A DNA stretch of 61,110 nt from Clostridia bacterium (GCA_024653205.1 JANLFO010000014.1:1-61110), one strand, 5' to 3'. Positions 8,819 through 17,004 are shown, counted from the first letter of the stretch. The notes: a model not told the origin generated them from the letters alone. Made by a program: numbers and translations.

Positions 8819-8839
8819 ATGCCGCCACCTAGTCGGTAG
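8819..8839 (+). CDS. Six-codon leader ORF with Pro-Pro-Pro
   Basis: ATG-CCG-CCA-CCT-AGT-CGG-TAG encodes MPPPSR. It is about 35 bases after the predicted transcription start and has AAGGAGGTG eight bases before the ATG, a better ribosome site than most full genes here. Three consecutive prolines are a known ribosome-stalling, EF-P-dependent motif. It could be a regulatory leader peptide for the permease at 8922, 82 bases downstream. No terminator hairpin is evident between them, so the mechanism, if any, is unclear. Confidence 0.4.
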   Translation: MPPPSR

Positions 8840-8921
8840 TAGCTCATCGGGCCCAGCAAACTGACAGCGCCTAAGCAGAGACCTAACACCGAGGGATCCA
8901 GCCCAAAAGGAGGAAGAGTGA

Positions 8922-9971
8922 ATGTCGGAAATATTGATGGCCGGCCTGCTCGCCCTTAAAGACTACGTGGCTACCCACGTTCTAACCTGCCTGGTTCCGG
9001 CCTTCCTTCTCGCCGGCGCCATGGTCACCTTCATCAATCGGCAGACCATACTTACTTACCTCGGAGAGCGGGCCAGCAAGCTAAAATCCTTCTCCCTAGC
9101 CTCGGTATCTAGCTTCTTCCTGGCCGCCTGCTCTTGTACGGTCATTCCGGTCTCCAGCGGCCTATATTACAGTGGTGCCGGCATCGGGGTGGCTTTCATA
9201 ATCCTGTGGTTGGCACCGGCCTGCAACATACTGGCGCTGACCTACACCGGCACCGTACTTGGAGGCGGAATGGCCCTGGCCAGGATTGCCGCCGCCTTGC
9301 CTATGGCCTTCATAGTTGGCTTCATAATGAGCCTCTGCTTTAGGCCCAGGGAAGACGCAGATTCCGGGCCGGTTTCCGGACCGGAGAGGGAGGCGGTTAT
9401 TGAGCCCAAACTGGTTGTCCTGCTGGTTCTTATCCTGCTCTCCCTCCTTATGCCTAACTACTTGGTCCGAGGAGGGCCCTACCTCCACAAGGTACTGGTG
9501 TGGGCGGTTTTCACGATAATAATGGCAGCATATGCCTATAAGGCGGTTCCCGGCGAAAAGATCCGGGACTGGCTGAGCGAAACCTGGTGGTTCGTCCGCA
9601 TCATCTTCCCTCTCTTGTTGGCCGGGGTTTTTGCCGTAGGCGTGATCGGCAAGGTTCTCCCCCAGGAATGGATTAGTCAGTGGCTAGGCGGATCCGGTCT
9701 GCGCGCCTCTTTCCTGGCCACCATGATCGGGGCCATAACCTATTTTGCCACCATGACCGAGGCCCCCTTTGTGCACACCCTGATGAGCCTGGGCATGGGT
9801 AAGGGCCCCGCGCTCGCCCTCCTGCTTACCGGGCCGGGCTTGAGCCTTCCCAACTGGATAGCCACGGCTAGGGTATTCGGGGTTAAGAAGGCACTGGTGT
9901 ACGTGCCGACCATTGTGGTTTTGGGCACCTTTGTAGGGTGGTTCTTCGGAACCTTTATCTTCCACGGCTGA
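8922..9971 (+). CDS. DUF318 / ArsP-like permease
   Basis: Integral membrane protein of 349 residues with about eight hydrophobic segments. The N-terminal half carries the family core ACSCTVIPVSSGLYYSGAGIGVAFIILWLAPACNILAL, related to the S-C-S/P-x-N motif of PF03773 permeases; the second half has TEAPFVHTLMSLGMGKGPALALLLTGPGLSLPNW. Members include ArsP, an organoarsenical exporter, and many uncharacterised permeases found beside ArsR regulators and small thioredoxins. Here an ArsR gene (4973) and a thioredoxin-like cluster (14641-15890) are both near. Cysteines in the core (ACSC, APAC) could bind a thiophilic substrate. The ATG has AAGGAGG upstream. The substrate is not known. Confidence 0.85.
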   Translation: MSEILMAGLLALKDYVATHVLTCLVPAFLLAGAMVTFINRQTILTYLGERASKLKSFSLASVSSFFLAACSCTVIPVSSGLYYSGAGIGVAFIILWLAPACNILALTYTGTVLGGGMALARIAAALPMAFIVGFIMSLCFRPREDADSGPVSGPEREAVIEPKLVVLLVLILLSLLMPNYLVRGGPYLHKVLVWAVFTIIMAAYAYKAVPGEKIRDWLSETWWFVRIIFPLLLAGVFAVGVIGKVLPQEWISQWLGGSGLRASFLATMIGAITYFATMTEAPFVHTLMSLGMGKGPALALLLTGPGLSLPNWIATARVFGVKKALVYVPTIVVLGTFVGWFFGTFIFHG

Positions 9972-10029
9972 GGAGGTACTCGAACTACTCACGACAGACG
10001 CTCTTCTGCTCCCTACAGTCCCCTTAAAC

Positions 10030-10071
10030 CGAGGGCGGGGTCCGGGTCGATCGACCTCTACTCCGCCCTCG
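10030..10071 (+). terminator. Terminator-like hairpin after the permease
   Basis: A 9-bp stem CGAGGGCGG / CCGCCCTCG (10030-10038 and 10063-10071) followed by a T-containing stretch (acgtttgtt), about 60 bases after the permease stop. Nothing else was recognised in 10072-10203. Confidence 0.55.
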
Positions 10072-10203
10072 ACGTTTGTTACCTACCGTGTCTCGGAGGG
10101 TTGAGTCCGACGGCGGCAAGTCCATGCCGGGCACTACCATACGGTTGAGGATGAGGTATACCTCACCTTGAGATGCCTTCACTTTGACGTTAAAAGGACA
10201 GGA

Positions 10204-10237
10204 GGCCCGCTACGACCAAGAGTGTGGTCGCCGGGCC
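10204..10237 (-). terminator. Terminator of the DUF169-thioredoxin-TRAP operon
   Basis: An interrupted hairpin (GGCCCG/CGGGCC outside, CGACCA/TGGTCG inside) is followed on the minus strand by TCCTGTCCTTTT. It lies about 70 bases after the last TRAP gene. Confidence 0.55.
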
Positions 10238-10309
10238 CCTTAGAAGCCACCGGTAAATACTGCTTCCGACCCTAACCGGAGCGACGCAGCCCCTTCGCTG
10301 CCCCCTGCC

Positions 10310-11422
10310 TTACTGGCCCGAAAGACTGTAACCGAAGGCCGGAGGATCCACGCCCTGCTGCTTCAGCAGCGACCACATCTCACCCACCGCCTGCCGGGCC
10401 GGCAGGCCCATCGCCTCCCGCTCCTCTATCCACTTGCTCCACAGGGGCTGGAACCTCTGGCCCAACTCGTTCAGGGCGGCCGGCTCCCACTGGACAATGG
10501 TGCCGCCGTGGTCGAGGAAGCACTGCCTGCCCTTTTCCACCAGACCCCCAAAGGTCTTCGCCGCTATGAGCCCGTACTCGTTATTCCGGGCCATCTCGTC
10601 GATTACCGACCTCACGTCCTCGGGCAACCGGTTATAAGTATCCTTGTTCATGAGGAAGGCCAGGATTACCGTGCCCATGGGAGGCTCGGTGGCGTAGCGG
10701 AGCAGCTCACAGGTCTTCCAGGTCCTTATGGTACCGTAATCCTCGAGCGTGGCCCCCACCGTGCCCCTCTCCAGAGCCAGGTAGGACTCCGAGCCGGGGA
10801 TGAACACCGGCACGCCTCCCATGGCGCTCACGCGGTCGTTATAGGCACCGCCGGAAGTCCTGACCTTCAGGCCCTTCATGTCGGCCAGGGTGGTGACCGG
10901 CTTCTTTACGGTAAACAAGGGGTTGCCCATACCCCCTATCAGGAAAAGGACCTTGACGTTCTCGTCGAACGCCTTGTCCAGCAGCCCCTTTTGGTAAAGC
11001 TCAAATGCGGTCTTGGTGGCTATCTCTGCGCTGGGGAAATGGAAGGGGAGGCTGGCAATTTCCGCCATCGGAAATACGCCCTTGGCCTGGAAGGGGACGC
11101 AGAAACCCGCGTCACAAACTCCCTTCACCGTTAGGTCGTAATACTCCGGGGTCTTGCCCAGCGCCTGCGCCCAGGAAAACTCCACCTTAACCTTCCCATT
11201 GGTTTTCTTCTCCAGGTCCGCGGCAAAGGCCTTAATGCCCTCGACGTAAAATCCGCCCTCAGGAGACTCCCAGGTGGCAAAAAGCAGGGTGATCGGTTCT
11301 TGCTTCTCGGCCGGCGCAGGGGTGGTGGTAGTAGTAGAGGTAGACGGCTGGGAGCACCCCGCTAACACCAATCCGCTTGCAATAACTATTGTCAGCATTA
11401 GCAACAAACCGCGCTTGATCAT
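10310..11422 (-). CDS. dctP: TRAP transporter solute-binding lipoprotein (second copy)
   Basis: Extracytoplasmic DctP-family receptor of 370 residues that captures a solute and delivers it to the DctQM membrane subunits. It has a lipoprotein signal with the lipobox LAGC (near residue 22), so it is probably anchored to the outer face of the membrane. The DctP core is visible (KVEFSWAQALGK, VFPMAEIASLPFHFPSAE, KGLKVRTSGG, ALERGTVGATLEDY). It is closely related to the first operon copy (13500-14603), notably in MGGVPVFI and the NNEYGLI segment, but the ligand region differs (GATLEDYGTIRTWKTCE against GQMAGYAPFPQFKWCE). That points to a second related substrate. It lies 137 bases after dctM. The substrate is unknown. 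Confidence 0.9.
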   Translation of the reverse strand: MIKRGLLLMLTIVIASGLVLAGCSQPSTSTTTTTPAPAEKQEPITLLFATWESPEGGFYVEGIKAFAADLEKKTNGKVKVEFSWAQALGKTPEYYDLTVKGVCDAGFCVPFQAKGVFPMAEIASLPFHFPSAEIATKTAFELYQKGLLDKAFDENVKVLFLIGGMGNPLFTVKKPVTTLADMKGLKVRTSGGAYNDRVSAMGGVPVFIPGSESYLALERGTVGATLEDYGTIRTWKTCELLRYATEPPMGTVILAFLMNKDTYNRLPEDVRSVIDEMARNNEYGLIAAKTFGGLVEKGRQCFLDHGGTIVQWEPAALNELGQRFQPLWSKWIEEREAMGLPARQAVGEMWSLLKQQGVDPPAFGYSLSGQ

Positions 11423-11559
11423 TCTTCACTTCCCCCCTTGTGGATTCCGCCCGAATTACTTTCCGGCTCCGGCCTCGTAACTCCCTCGGCAGCAAAATGT
11501 TAGAGTGGATCTAACTCATGGTCTCCTCCTCCTCACCCCCTCTTGGCCGGAGGGCCTGA

Positions 11560-12879
11560 CTATTTAGCGATGCTCGGAAGTAACAAGACTATCTGCGGTA
11601 AGATAATAAGGAGCACGATGATGGCTATGGTCACCACCACGAAGGGCGTAACCCCTCTGAATATCTCCTCTAAGGGCACCTTGGTTACCCCCTGCACTAC
11701 GAAGGCGTTCATCCCTATAGGCGGCGTCAGAAAACCGGTCATGGCCAGCAGGACTACTATGACCCCGAACCATATAAGGTCAAAGCCCAGGGCAGACATG
11801 ATGGGAGCCAAGGTGGGGATGGTCAGCAGGATTATGGCCATGATATCCAGAAACATTCCCAGGAGAAGGTATATGATCAATACGAAACCTAGGATGACGT
11901 AGGGAGAAACACCGAGCGAGCTTATCCACGTCGAGAGCCCGGAAGTAAAGCGGCAAAGGTCAAGAAAGGTGTTGAATATCTGCGCCCCGATTATCAGGGT
12001 CACCACGAAGCCCGTAACCCGCACCGTTTCCTTGGCTGCAGCCAGCAGATTAGCAAGCGAAAGCCTGCGCCTGGCCAGCCCAATTAGGAAGGCCCCGAAG
12101 GCCCCTATGGCGCCGGCCTCCGTGGGCGTGAAGGCGCCCACAAAAAGGCCGCCGATCACCAGGGCGAAAAGCAGGAGCATCCCCCATACGCCCTTCAGCG
12201 AGGCCAGTCGCTCCCTGAGGGTAAAGGATTCGCTCGGTGGGCCGATGTTGGGATTGCGCCGACACAAAACGTAGATGGTCAGGACGTAGGCCCCGGTCAA
12301 AATAAGGCCCGGCAAAACGCCGGCGATGAACAGGTGACCCACGGAGGTTTGGGAAAGAGAACCGTAGATGATCATGGGCACGCTGGGTGGAATAAGTATG
12401 GATACGCCGGCCCCGGCCGCCAGGCACCCGGTGGCGAGCCTATTGTGGTAACCGCGCTTGGCCATTTCCGGGTAGGCGATGGCCCCCATGGTGGCTGCGG
12501 CCGCCGGCGCCGCCCCGCAGCAGGCGGCGAAACCCGCACAGGCCACCATGGTGCCCATGGCCAGCCCTCCGGCGTACTTCCCCATCCAACGGTGTCCGGT
12601 CACAAAGAGATCGCGGCTAATCCCGGCGTAAAAGGCCAAATAACCCATCAGAACGAACAGCGGTACCGGCAGGATCATTTGCGCCGAAGCCCAGGTGAAG
12701 GGAATGCTCCCCAGACTGTATAATCCCACCTCCGGCCCCCGCATTAACATGATTCCGGCCACACCGACCACGGCAAAGGAGATACCGATGGGCACCCCTT
12801 GGAAGATCAAAGCTAGAAGCACTATTAACGCAACTATGCCGGTTATAAGGTTCTCCAAGGCGCGACAACCCCTTTCCAC
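11560..12879 (-). CDS. dctM: TRAP transporter large permease
   Basis: Large membrane subunit (about 12 hydrophobic helices, 439 residues) that moves the solute across the membrane with Na+ or H+. Family segments are GVPIGISFAVVGVAGIML, the glycine-rich CAGFAACCGAAPAAAATMGAIAYPEM and GVLPGLILTGAYVLTIY, and the FTPTEAGAIGAFGAF motif in the middle. The start is uncertain: the GTG at 12879 has a poor ribosome site, and a TTG at 12858 behind GGAAAGGGG is an alternative. It follows dctQ by about 20 bases and is clearly in the same transcript. Confidence 0.92.
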   Translation of the reverse strand: MERGCRALENLITGIVALIVLLALIFQGVPIGISFAVVGVAGIMLMRGPEVGLYSLGSIPFTWASAQMILPVPLFVLMGYLAFYAGISRDLFVTGHRWMGKYAGGLAMGTMVACAGFAACCGAAPAAAATMGAIAYPEMAKRGYHNRLATGCLAAGAGVSILIPPSVPMIIYGSLSQTSVGHLFIAGVLPGLILTGAYVLTIYVLCRRNPNIGPPSESFTLRERLASLKGVWGMLLLFALVIGGLFVGAFTPTEAGAIGAFGAFLIGLARRRLSLANLLAAAKETVRVTGFVVTLIIGAQIFNTFLDLCRFTSGLSTWISSLGVSPYVILGFVLIIYLLLGMFLDIMAIILLTIPTLAPIMSALGFDLIWFGVIVVLLAMTGFLTPPIGMNAFVVQGVTKVPLEEIFRGVTPFVVVTIAIIVLLIILPQIVLLLPSIAK

Positions 12880-12898
12880 CTGCTTCGGTTACAGTAGG

Positions 12899-13390
12899 TT
12901 AACTGGGTTTTAGCTTAGAGATTATCTGCAACCCACACTCTACGCAAACGAAGAAGGAACCAATGGGCACCAGGAACTTGAAGGGATATATCGGAAGCAA
13001 AACCGTCTCGATTAGCCTTCCTTGCTTCAAATCGGCCACAGCGATAAGCGCGGACTGCCACAACATTAGAGCAAAGACCACGAAGGTGAGAGCCAGACCG
13101 GCAATGATGATCGCCTTCTGCAGGTTCCGGGGATAACGCACCAGAAAGAACTCCATTTTCACGTGGGAGTCGGTAGCCTGAACGTAGCCCAGGGCCAGGA
13201 AGACCAGCCCCACCTGTAACATCTGGCTCCACTCCATCGCTCCGGTTATGGGGCTATTGAAAAGGTACCGGCCGATTACGTCGAAGGCACCCAGAAACAT
13301 CATGATTAGCAATAGAGCCACACTGCCCAGGTTTAGGCCCTCTTCCGCCTTCCTCCAGAGGCCTTGACCGTTCGGGGCCTCTTCTGCCAC
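12899..13390 (-). CDS. dctQ: TRAP transporter small permease
   Basis: Small four-helix membrane subunit (163 residues) that partners DctM and the binding protein. The helices are around GSVALLLIMMFLGAFDVIGRYLF, MLQVGLVFLALGYVQ, AIIIAGLALTFVVFALMLW and PIYPFKFLVPIGSFFVCVECGLQI. The GTG at 13390 is chosen because AAAGGAGG precedes it by seven bases; the upstream ATG at 13411 sits against the intercistronic hairpin and has no ribosome site. Confidence 0.88.
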   Translation of the reverse strand: MAEEAPNGQGLWRKAEEGLNLGSVALLLIMMFLGAFDVIGRYLFNSPITGAMEWSQMLQVGLVFLALGYVQATDSHVKMEFFLVRYPRNLQKAIIIAGLALTFVVFALMLWQSALIAVADLKQGRLIETVLLPIYPFKFLVPIGSFFVCVECGLQIISKLKPS

Positions 13391-13412
13391 CGTTTTTCCT
13401 CCTTTCTTCATG

Positions 13413-13452
13413 CCTGCTGGTCCCGGTCGCTTTGGCTACCGGGACCAGCAGG
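13413..13452 (-). promoter_or_regulatory. Intercistronic hairpin between dctP and dctQ
   Basis: A perfect 15-bp stem (13413-13427 with 13438-13452, ten-base loop) without a T-tract. It sits after the first binding-protein gene. Such stems usually protect or partly terminate the transcript so that the binding protein is made in excess over the membrane subunits. Confidence 0.75.
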
Positions 13453-13499
13453 ATTACTCGTTTCGGTCACCGCGACTCAGCTCTCAGGCTTTCCTCAGC

Positions 13500-14603
13500 T
13501 CAGCCTTGCGGAATGTACCCGTAGGCGGGATCATCCACTCCGAGTTGCTTCAGGGCCCGATACATCTCGTCTAGCGCCTTCTTGGCCGGCAGGCCTTTGG
13601 CCTCGCGCTCGCTGATCCACTTCTCCCATACCGCCTTATTCTTCTCGCTCAGTTCCTGCAGGGCGGCCGGCTCCCATTTGATTATCTGGGCGCCGTGATC
13701 GATTAGGCACTGTTTGCCTGCCGCGGCCATCCGGTCGAGATTCTTGGCCCCGATGAGGCCGTACTCGTTATTGGCCGCCATTTCGTCGATTACCTGGCGG
13801 ACATCCTCAGGCAACTTGTTGTAAGAGGCTTCGTTCATAAAGAAGGCCCAGTTCCCGGCGCCCATTCCGGGCTCGGTGGCGTAGCGGGTAAGCTCGCACC
13901 ACTTGAACTGCGGGAAGGGGGCGTACCCGGCCATCTGCCCGTCCACCGTGCCCCGCTCCAAGGCGAGATAGACCTCGGCACCGGAAATAAAGACCGGCAC
14001 TCCGCCCATGGCCTCCACGCGCGGGTTCTGCTGCCCGCCGGAAACCTTGATCTTCAGGCCTTTGAAATCCTGAAGGGTACGCACGGGCTTCTTGGTGGTA
14101 GTCAGCGGGTCTCCCTGGCCCGCGGCAATAAACAGCAGCTTCACTCCCTTGTTATAGGCCTCGTCTAAGTACCCTTTCTTGTACACCTCATACATGGCCT
14201 GCGTAGCTATTTCCGCGGAGGGAAGCTTAAAGGGAAGAGTGGTCATCTCCGCCAGTGGAAATACCCCGGGCACCATGAAGGGCGCGCAGAAGGCGGCGTC
14301 GCACACACCGCGCGCCACAAGATCATAATACTCCTGGATCTTGCCTAACGCTTGAGCATAGGAGTATTCTACCTTCACCTTTCCGTTAGTCTTCTGCTCC
14401 AGGTCCCGGCCGAAGGCCTTGACCGCTTCCACCATAAAACCCGCGTTCTCCGACTCAAAGGTAGCAAAGAGCAACTTAATCGGCTCCTGGGTTGCCGCCT
14501 GGCCCGAAGGCTGTTGCTGGGCGGGTTGGCTTCCACAGGCGCTCAGAACCGGTACACTGATGACTAACACTGCCACCAGGATCAGCCACGTTTTTCCTCG
14601 CAT
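13500..14603 (-). CDS. dctP: TRAP transporter solute-binding lipoprotein (first copy)
   Basis: DctP-family receptor of 367 residues with a lipoprotein signal (lipobox LSAC near residue 22). Core segments: PIKLLFATFESENAGFMVEAVK, VEYSYAQALGK, VFPLAEMTTLPFKLPSAE, LKIKVSGGQQN, MGGVPVFISGAEVYLALERGTVDGQMAGY. The ATG has an AAGGGGGG ribosome site. It is the first TRAP gene in the transcript, about 37 bases after the CxxC-less thioredoxin-like gene, so this transport system and the thioredoxin cluster are almost certainly co-expressed. Substrate unknown; the link to small redox proteins argues for a sulfur-, selenium- or metalloid-containing or otherwise reducible solute, which is inference. Confidence 0.92.
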   Translation of the reverse strand: MRGKTWLILVAVLVISVPVLSACGSQPAQQQPSGQAATQEPIKLLFATFESENAGFMVEAVKAFGRDLEQKTNGKVKVEYSYAQALGKIQEYYDLVARGVCDAAFCAPFMVPGVFPLAEMTTLPFKLPSAEIATQAMYEVYKKGYLDEAYNKGVKLLFIAAGQGDPLTTTKKPVRTLQDFKGLKIKVSGGQQNPRVEAMGGVPVFISGAEVYLALERGTVDGQMAGYAPFPQFKWCELTRYATEPGMGAGNWAFFMNEASYNKLPEDVRQVIDEMAANNEYGLIGAKNLDRMAAAGKQCLIDHGAQIIKWEPAALQELSEKNKAVWEKWISEREAKGLPAKKALDEMYRALKQLGVDDPAYGYIPQG

Positions 14604-14640
14604 GTTCTACCCCCCTTAGACCATCGCTGATAGTCAAAAG

Positions 14641-14895
14641 CTATACCAACAGGTTGCGAATTGCAGCCGCTACCGTTTCCCTACTAGGGCAAAAGCCCTC
14701 GATCTTAACCATCTCATCTACCACTATGGCCGGCGTTAGGGTGAGGCTGTACTCATCAAACAGTTCATTCGGTTCGCGGTAAACCACTAGCTCAACCTGT
14801 TCACCAAATTCAGCCGTAACTTCTTGTAAAAGCCGCTCCACCTCCGCCGAGGCTTCATTAGCCCCCAGAAAGGCCTCAACCTTGATCGCGGTCAC
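14641..14895 (-). CDS. Thioredoxin-fold protein lacking the CxxC motif
   Basis: Small protein of 84 residues, homologous to the three upstream thioredoxin-like proteins: it keeps the cis-proline segment LTPAIVVDEMVKIEGFCPSRETV, nearly the same as the CTPAIVIEG...IEGICPSRET of the gene just upstream. Where the CxxC should be (GDPPCQDC in its neighbour) it has GANEAS, so it cannot do dithiol chemistry in the usual way; one cysteine (GFCPSRE) remains and is conserved in the neighbour. It starts with GTG overlapping the upstream stop (GTGA), with GGGAGGT before it. It may be a binding or scaffold partner of the active paralogues. Function unknown. Confidence 0.8.
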   Translation of the reverse strand: MTAIKVEAFLGANEASAEVERLLQEVTAEFGEQVELVVYREPNELFDEYSLTLTPAIVVDEMVKIEGFCPSRETVAAAIRNLLV

Positions 14896-15155
14896 CTCTG
14901 TACCTCCCTTACTGCTCGATCTAGGGTCTCTCGACTAGGGCATATCCCCTCAATTTTCAGTCTTCCTTCAATGACGATGGCCGGGGTACAGGACAGGTTG
15001 TAGGCTCGGAACTTCTCCATCGCCTCGGCGCCAAAGAGTTTAATTACTTCTACCCGTCCCTGGCGCTCGGCGGCGTATTCGTCCGCCAGCGTGAAGGCCT
15101 TCAGGCAGTCCTGGCATGGCGGGTCCCCGCTAAAGAATTCCACCTTAGGTATCAC
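14892..15155 (-). CDS. Thioredoxin-like protein (CQDC)
   Basis: Thioredoxin_3-type redox protein of 87 residues. The active-site CQDC is near residue 14, followed by the cis-Pro motif SCTPAIVIEG and a further pair of cysteines (one in NLSCTPA and one in GICPSRET). GTG start; the 3' end overlaps the next gene by four bases, so translation is coupled. It is expected to shuttle electrons or thiol-bound ligands in the cytoplasm; the partner is not known. Confidence 0.85.
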   Translation of the reverse strand: MIPKVEFFSGDPPCQDCLKAFTLADEYAAERQGRVEVIKLFGAEAMEKFRAYNLSCTPAIVIEGRLKIEGICPSRETLDRAVREVQR

Positions 15156-15157
15156 CG

Positions 15158-15421
15158 TTAGCCCCCCAGTTCCTTTTTTACGGCCCGCTCGATGTCCGCC
15201 TCGGACAATACCTTGCCCGAGGACAGCACCTTGTCGTTAATCAGCACCGCCGGAGTTATCAGCGCCCCATACTTCCTGCCCTCGGGCGATACGGCGTCCA
15301 GTTTCAGCACCTCAATCTTTCCCTCGTACTTCTGCGCTACCTTTTTGGCCCGCTTTTCTACTTCTTTACACTTGGAGCATGGAGGTGTGGGTCCGATTAT
15401 CTTTATGGTGACCATTCCCAC
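15158..15421 (-). CDS. Thioredoxin-like redox-active disulfide protein (CSKC)
   Basis: Glutaredoxin/thioredoxin_3-type protein of 87 residues resembling archaeal and bacterial 'redox-active disulfide protein 2'. The active site is PPCSKC near residues 14-18, and the cis-Pro motif is ITPAVLIND. It has a GTG start behind AAGGGGG and is two bases from the downstream gene. This family is often found beside DUF318 permeases and ArsR regulators, both present a few kilobases away. Confidence 0.87.
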   Translation of the reverse strand: MGMVTIKIIGPTPPCSKCKEVEKRAKKVAQKYEGKIEVLKLDAVSPEGRKYGALITPAVLINDKVLSSGKVLSEADIERAVKKELGG

Positions 15422-15431
15422 TGGCGCCCCC

Positions 15432-15890
15432 TTAGTTCTGTCCCTTCGGCTCCAACTCGCTTCTGATCCACTCCTGGAATTCCTCGGCTTTGGGTACGTA
15501 TCCCACCGCCTTGACTTGGCCGTTCACCACTACCACCGGCGTCATCAGGTAGCCGCGTTCCTGAGCTTTTTGCTTGATGGGCGTAAGCTTGTTCTCAATC
15601 TCGTCCATCAAGGGCTTTACCGCCGCCTCGGCATCGGGCTGTTGTTCCAGTACCTGGTCTATCTGCCCCAGCAACTTCTCTATGCCTTCATGGTCGTGCT
15701 CCACGTTCTCCATCTCCGCAATAGTATGGCCGCCTTCCACGTTTCCGTACCGTTTTGCCTCCTCGGACTCAGTAGATATTCTCCTGACCGCTATGCCTTC
15801 GCCAAAGCGGCTTGCTACCTGTTGGGCTACCTTGAAGGTGGTCTTACAGCGGATGCAGGGTGGTTCGGGCCCTATTACGATAATTTCCAT
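15432..15890 (-). CDS. Extended thioredoxin-like protein (CIRC)
   Basis: 152 residues: a thioredoxin_3 fold (GPEPPCIRCKTTFKVAQQVA at the N-terminus, cis-Pro MTPVVVVNGQVKAVGYVP near the C-terminus) with an acidic insert of about 60 residues between them (about 50-110, HTIAEMENVEHDHEGIEKLLG and a helical stretch). The insert contains several His and Glu and may bind a metal or partner. GGGAGGG precedes the ATG. It is second in the operon, 67 bases after the DUF169 gene. Confidence 0.82.
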   Translation of the reverse strand: MEIIVIGPEPPCIRCKTTFKVAQQVASRFGEGIAVRRISTESEEAKRYGNVEGGHTIAEMENVEHDHEGIEKLLGQIDQVLEQQPDAEAAVKPLMDEIENKLTPIKQKAQERGYLMTPVVVVNGQVKAVGYVPKAEEFQEWIRSELEPKGQN

Positions 15891-15957
15891 GAAGGGGTCC
15901 CTCCCTTTGAAAGTTAATAATGAGAATGTTAAAGGGTTACGCCTCGGAGACTGGTGA

Positions 15958-16716
15958 TTAGGCGTTTTGCTCCATCTCGCGTTGCAGATCCTCGTGTAGT
16001 TTTATCGCGGCCTGCATGAACTTTTCCTTGCCTAAATTATAGGCCGGCAGAACCCACTGCATTTGCTGTAGGTTACGGGTAATAATGGGGATCCAGTTAA
16101 AGGGAATGGTGATGAGTACCTGGCCCTCGGGATACACTTGGCGACCTTTCATCCCGAAGCCCAGTCCAGTGGTGATAAAATTGACCTTGCCCGACCGGAA
16201 CGGGTAGGCGAAAAGCCAAGCGCATGCCAGAACATTGGCCGTCTTGCTTTCGTACAGTTCCCCCGTGGAATAGGTCATAGCCCTAAGGACGATTTCCGCC
16301 TGACTGGGGGAAGCCAACACAAACAGCAGGTCGGGATCAAAAGTAAGGTTATCCAGAGTAGCGAAGACTACGTAATTTACTACACCCTTAGAAAACTTGG
16401 GTACATCAATATAGACCCTGGAATTGGCCCGCGGCTCCTCAAAAATGCCCCACCGCTGACCGATCAGACCAGCCTCGGCAAACGGGTGGATGTCCTCCCA
16501 GCCCAGAGGGATGGAACCAACGCAGTTTTCGTTGTCCCGGGTAGCATAAAAGGGTACGCGGCGATCCTGAGCCTCTCTGATCATCTCGCACAGGGCCATG
16601 GCCTTATCCAGCTTCTCAATGCCCTCCGGCTTGCTCAGCGTGAATTTTACGGCTACCGGCGGCAGAGAGAAGTCCAACCCCTGAAATACCTTAAGTTCCT
16701 CTTGAACCCGCGACAC
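15958..16716 (-). CDS. DUF169 protein
   Basis: Uncharacterised protein of 252 residues from the DUF169 family, common in strict anaerobes and methanogens. Visible features: FSLPPVAVKF at the N-terminus, a cysteine at ALCEMI and another in NENCVGSIPLGW, VYIDVPKF and an aromatic-rich C-terminal half; no signal or membrane segment. It begins with GTG after AAAGGAGGT and is the first gene of the operon that continues with four thioredoxin-like proteins and the TRAP transporter. DUF169 has no established reaction. Its position suggests it handles the transported compound. Confidence 0.85.
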   Translation of the reverse strand: MSRVQEELKVFQGLDFSLPPVAVKFTLSKPEGIEKLDKAMALCEMIREAQDRRVPFYATRDNENCVGSIPLGWEDIHPFAEAGLIGQRWGIFEEPRANSRVYIDVPKFSKGVVNYVVFATLDNLTFDPDLLFVLASPSQAEIVLRAMTYSTGELYESKTANVLACAWLFAYPFRSGKVNFITTGLGFGMKGRQVYPEGQVLITIPFNWIPIITRNLQQMQWVLPAYNLGKEKFMQAAIKLHEDLQREMEQNA

Positions 16717-16902
16717 CTTGCGCCAACCTCCTTTGGGAATGATGTGGGTTTACTTATGGGATCCAGCCGTCGATCGCGCAGACCCGAGCCGCAAATCCCC
16801 CCCTTTCCCAAACCCGCCTCCACCTACCGTACCCGTCGAATTGAGAGGCGGCTTATGAAACCGAAGGATAAAGCAATTATTTCATGAGAATTAACTAATG
16901 AT

Positions 16903-16931
16903 ATTATAGAGACGGTCTGACCGGGTGTCAA
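16903..16931 (-). promoter_or_regulatory. Perfect consensus promoter of the DUF169-TRAP operon
   Basis: TTGACA (16926-16931), 17 bases, TATAAT (16903-16908): both hexamers match consensus exactly. Such a strong promoter usually needs a repressor; an AT-rich stretch with short inverted repeats follows at about 16873-16900. The start codon is about 180 bases downstream. Confidence 0.85.
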
Positions 16932-16967
16932 GGACGATCATCTCGGTCCTGTTCCCCCTTCCGGCGG

Positions 16968-16997
16968 TTGCCGGCGCCAAGGGTTTTACGCTATACT
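16968..16997 (+). promoter_or_regulatory. Promoter of the CoA-disulfide reductase gene
   Basis: TTGCCG (16968-16973), 18 bases, TATACT (16992-16997), divergent from the DUF169 promoter. The leader is described separately. Confidence 0.6.
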
Positions 16998-17004
16998 GCA
17001 TTCG

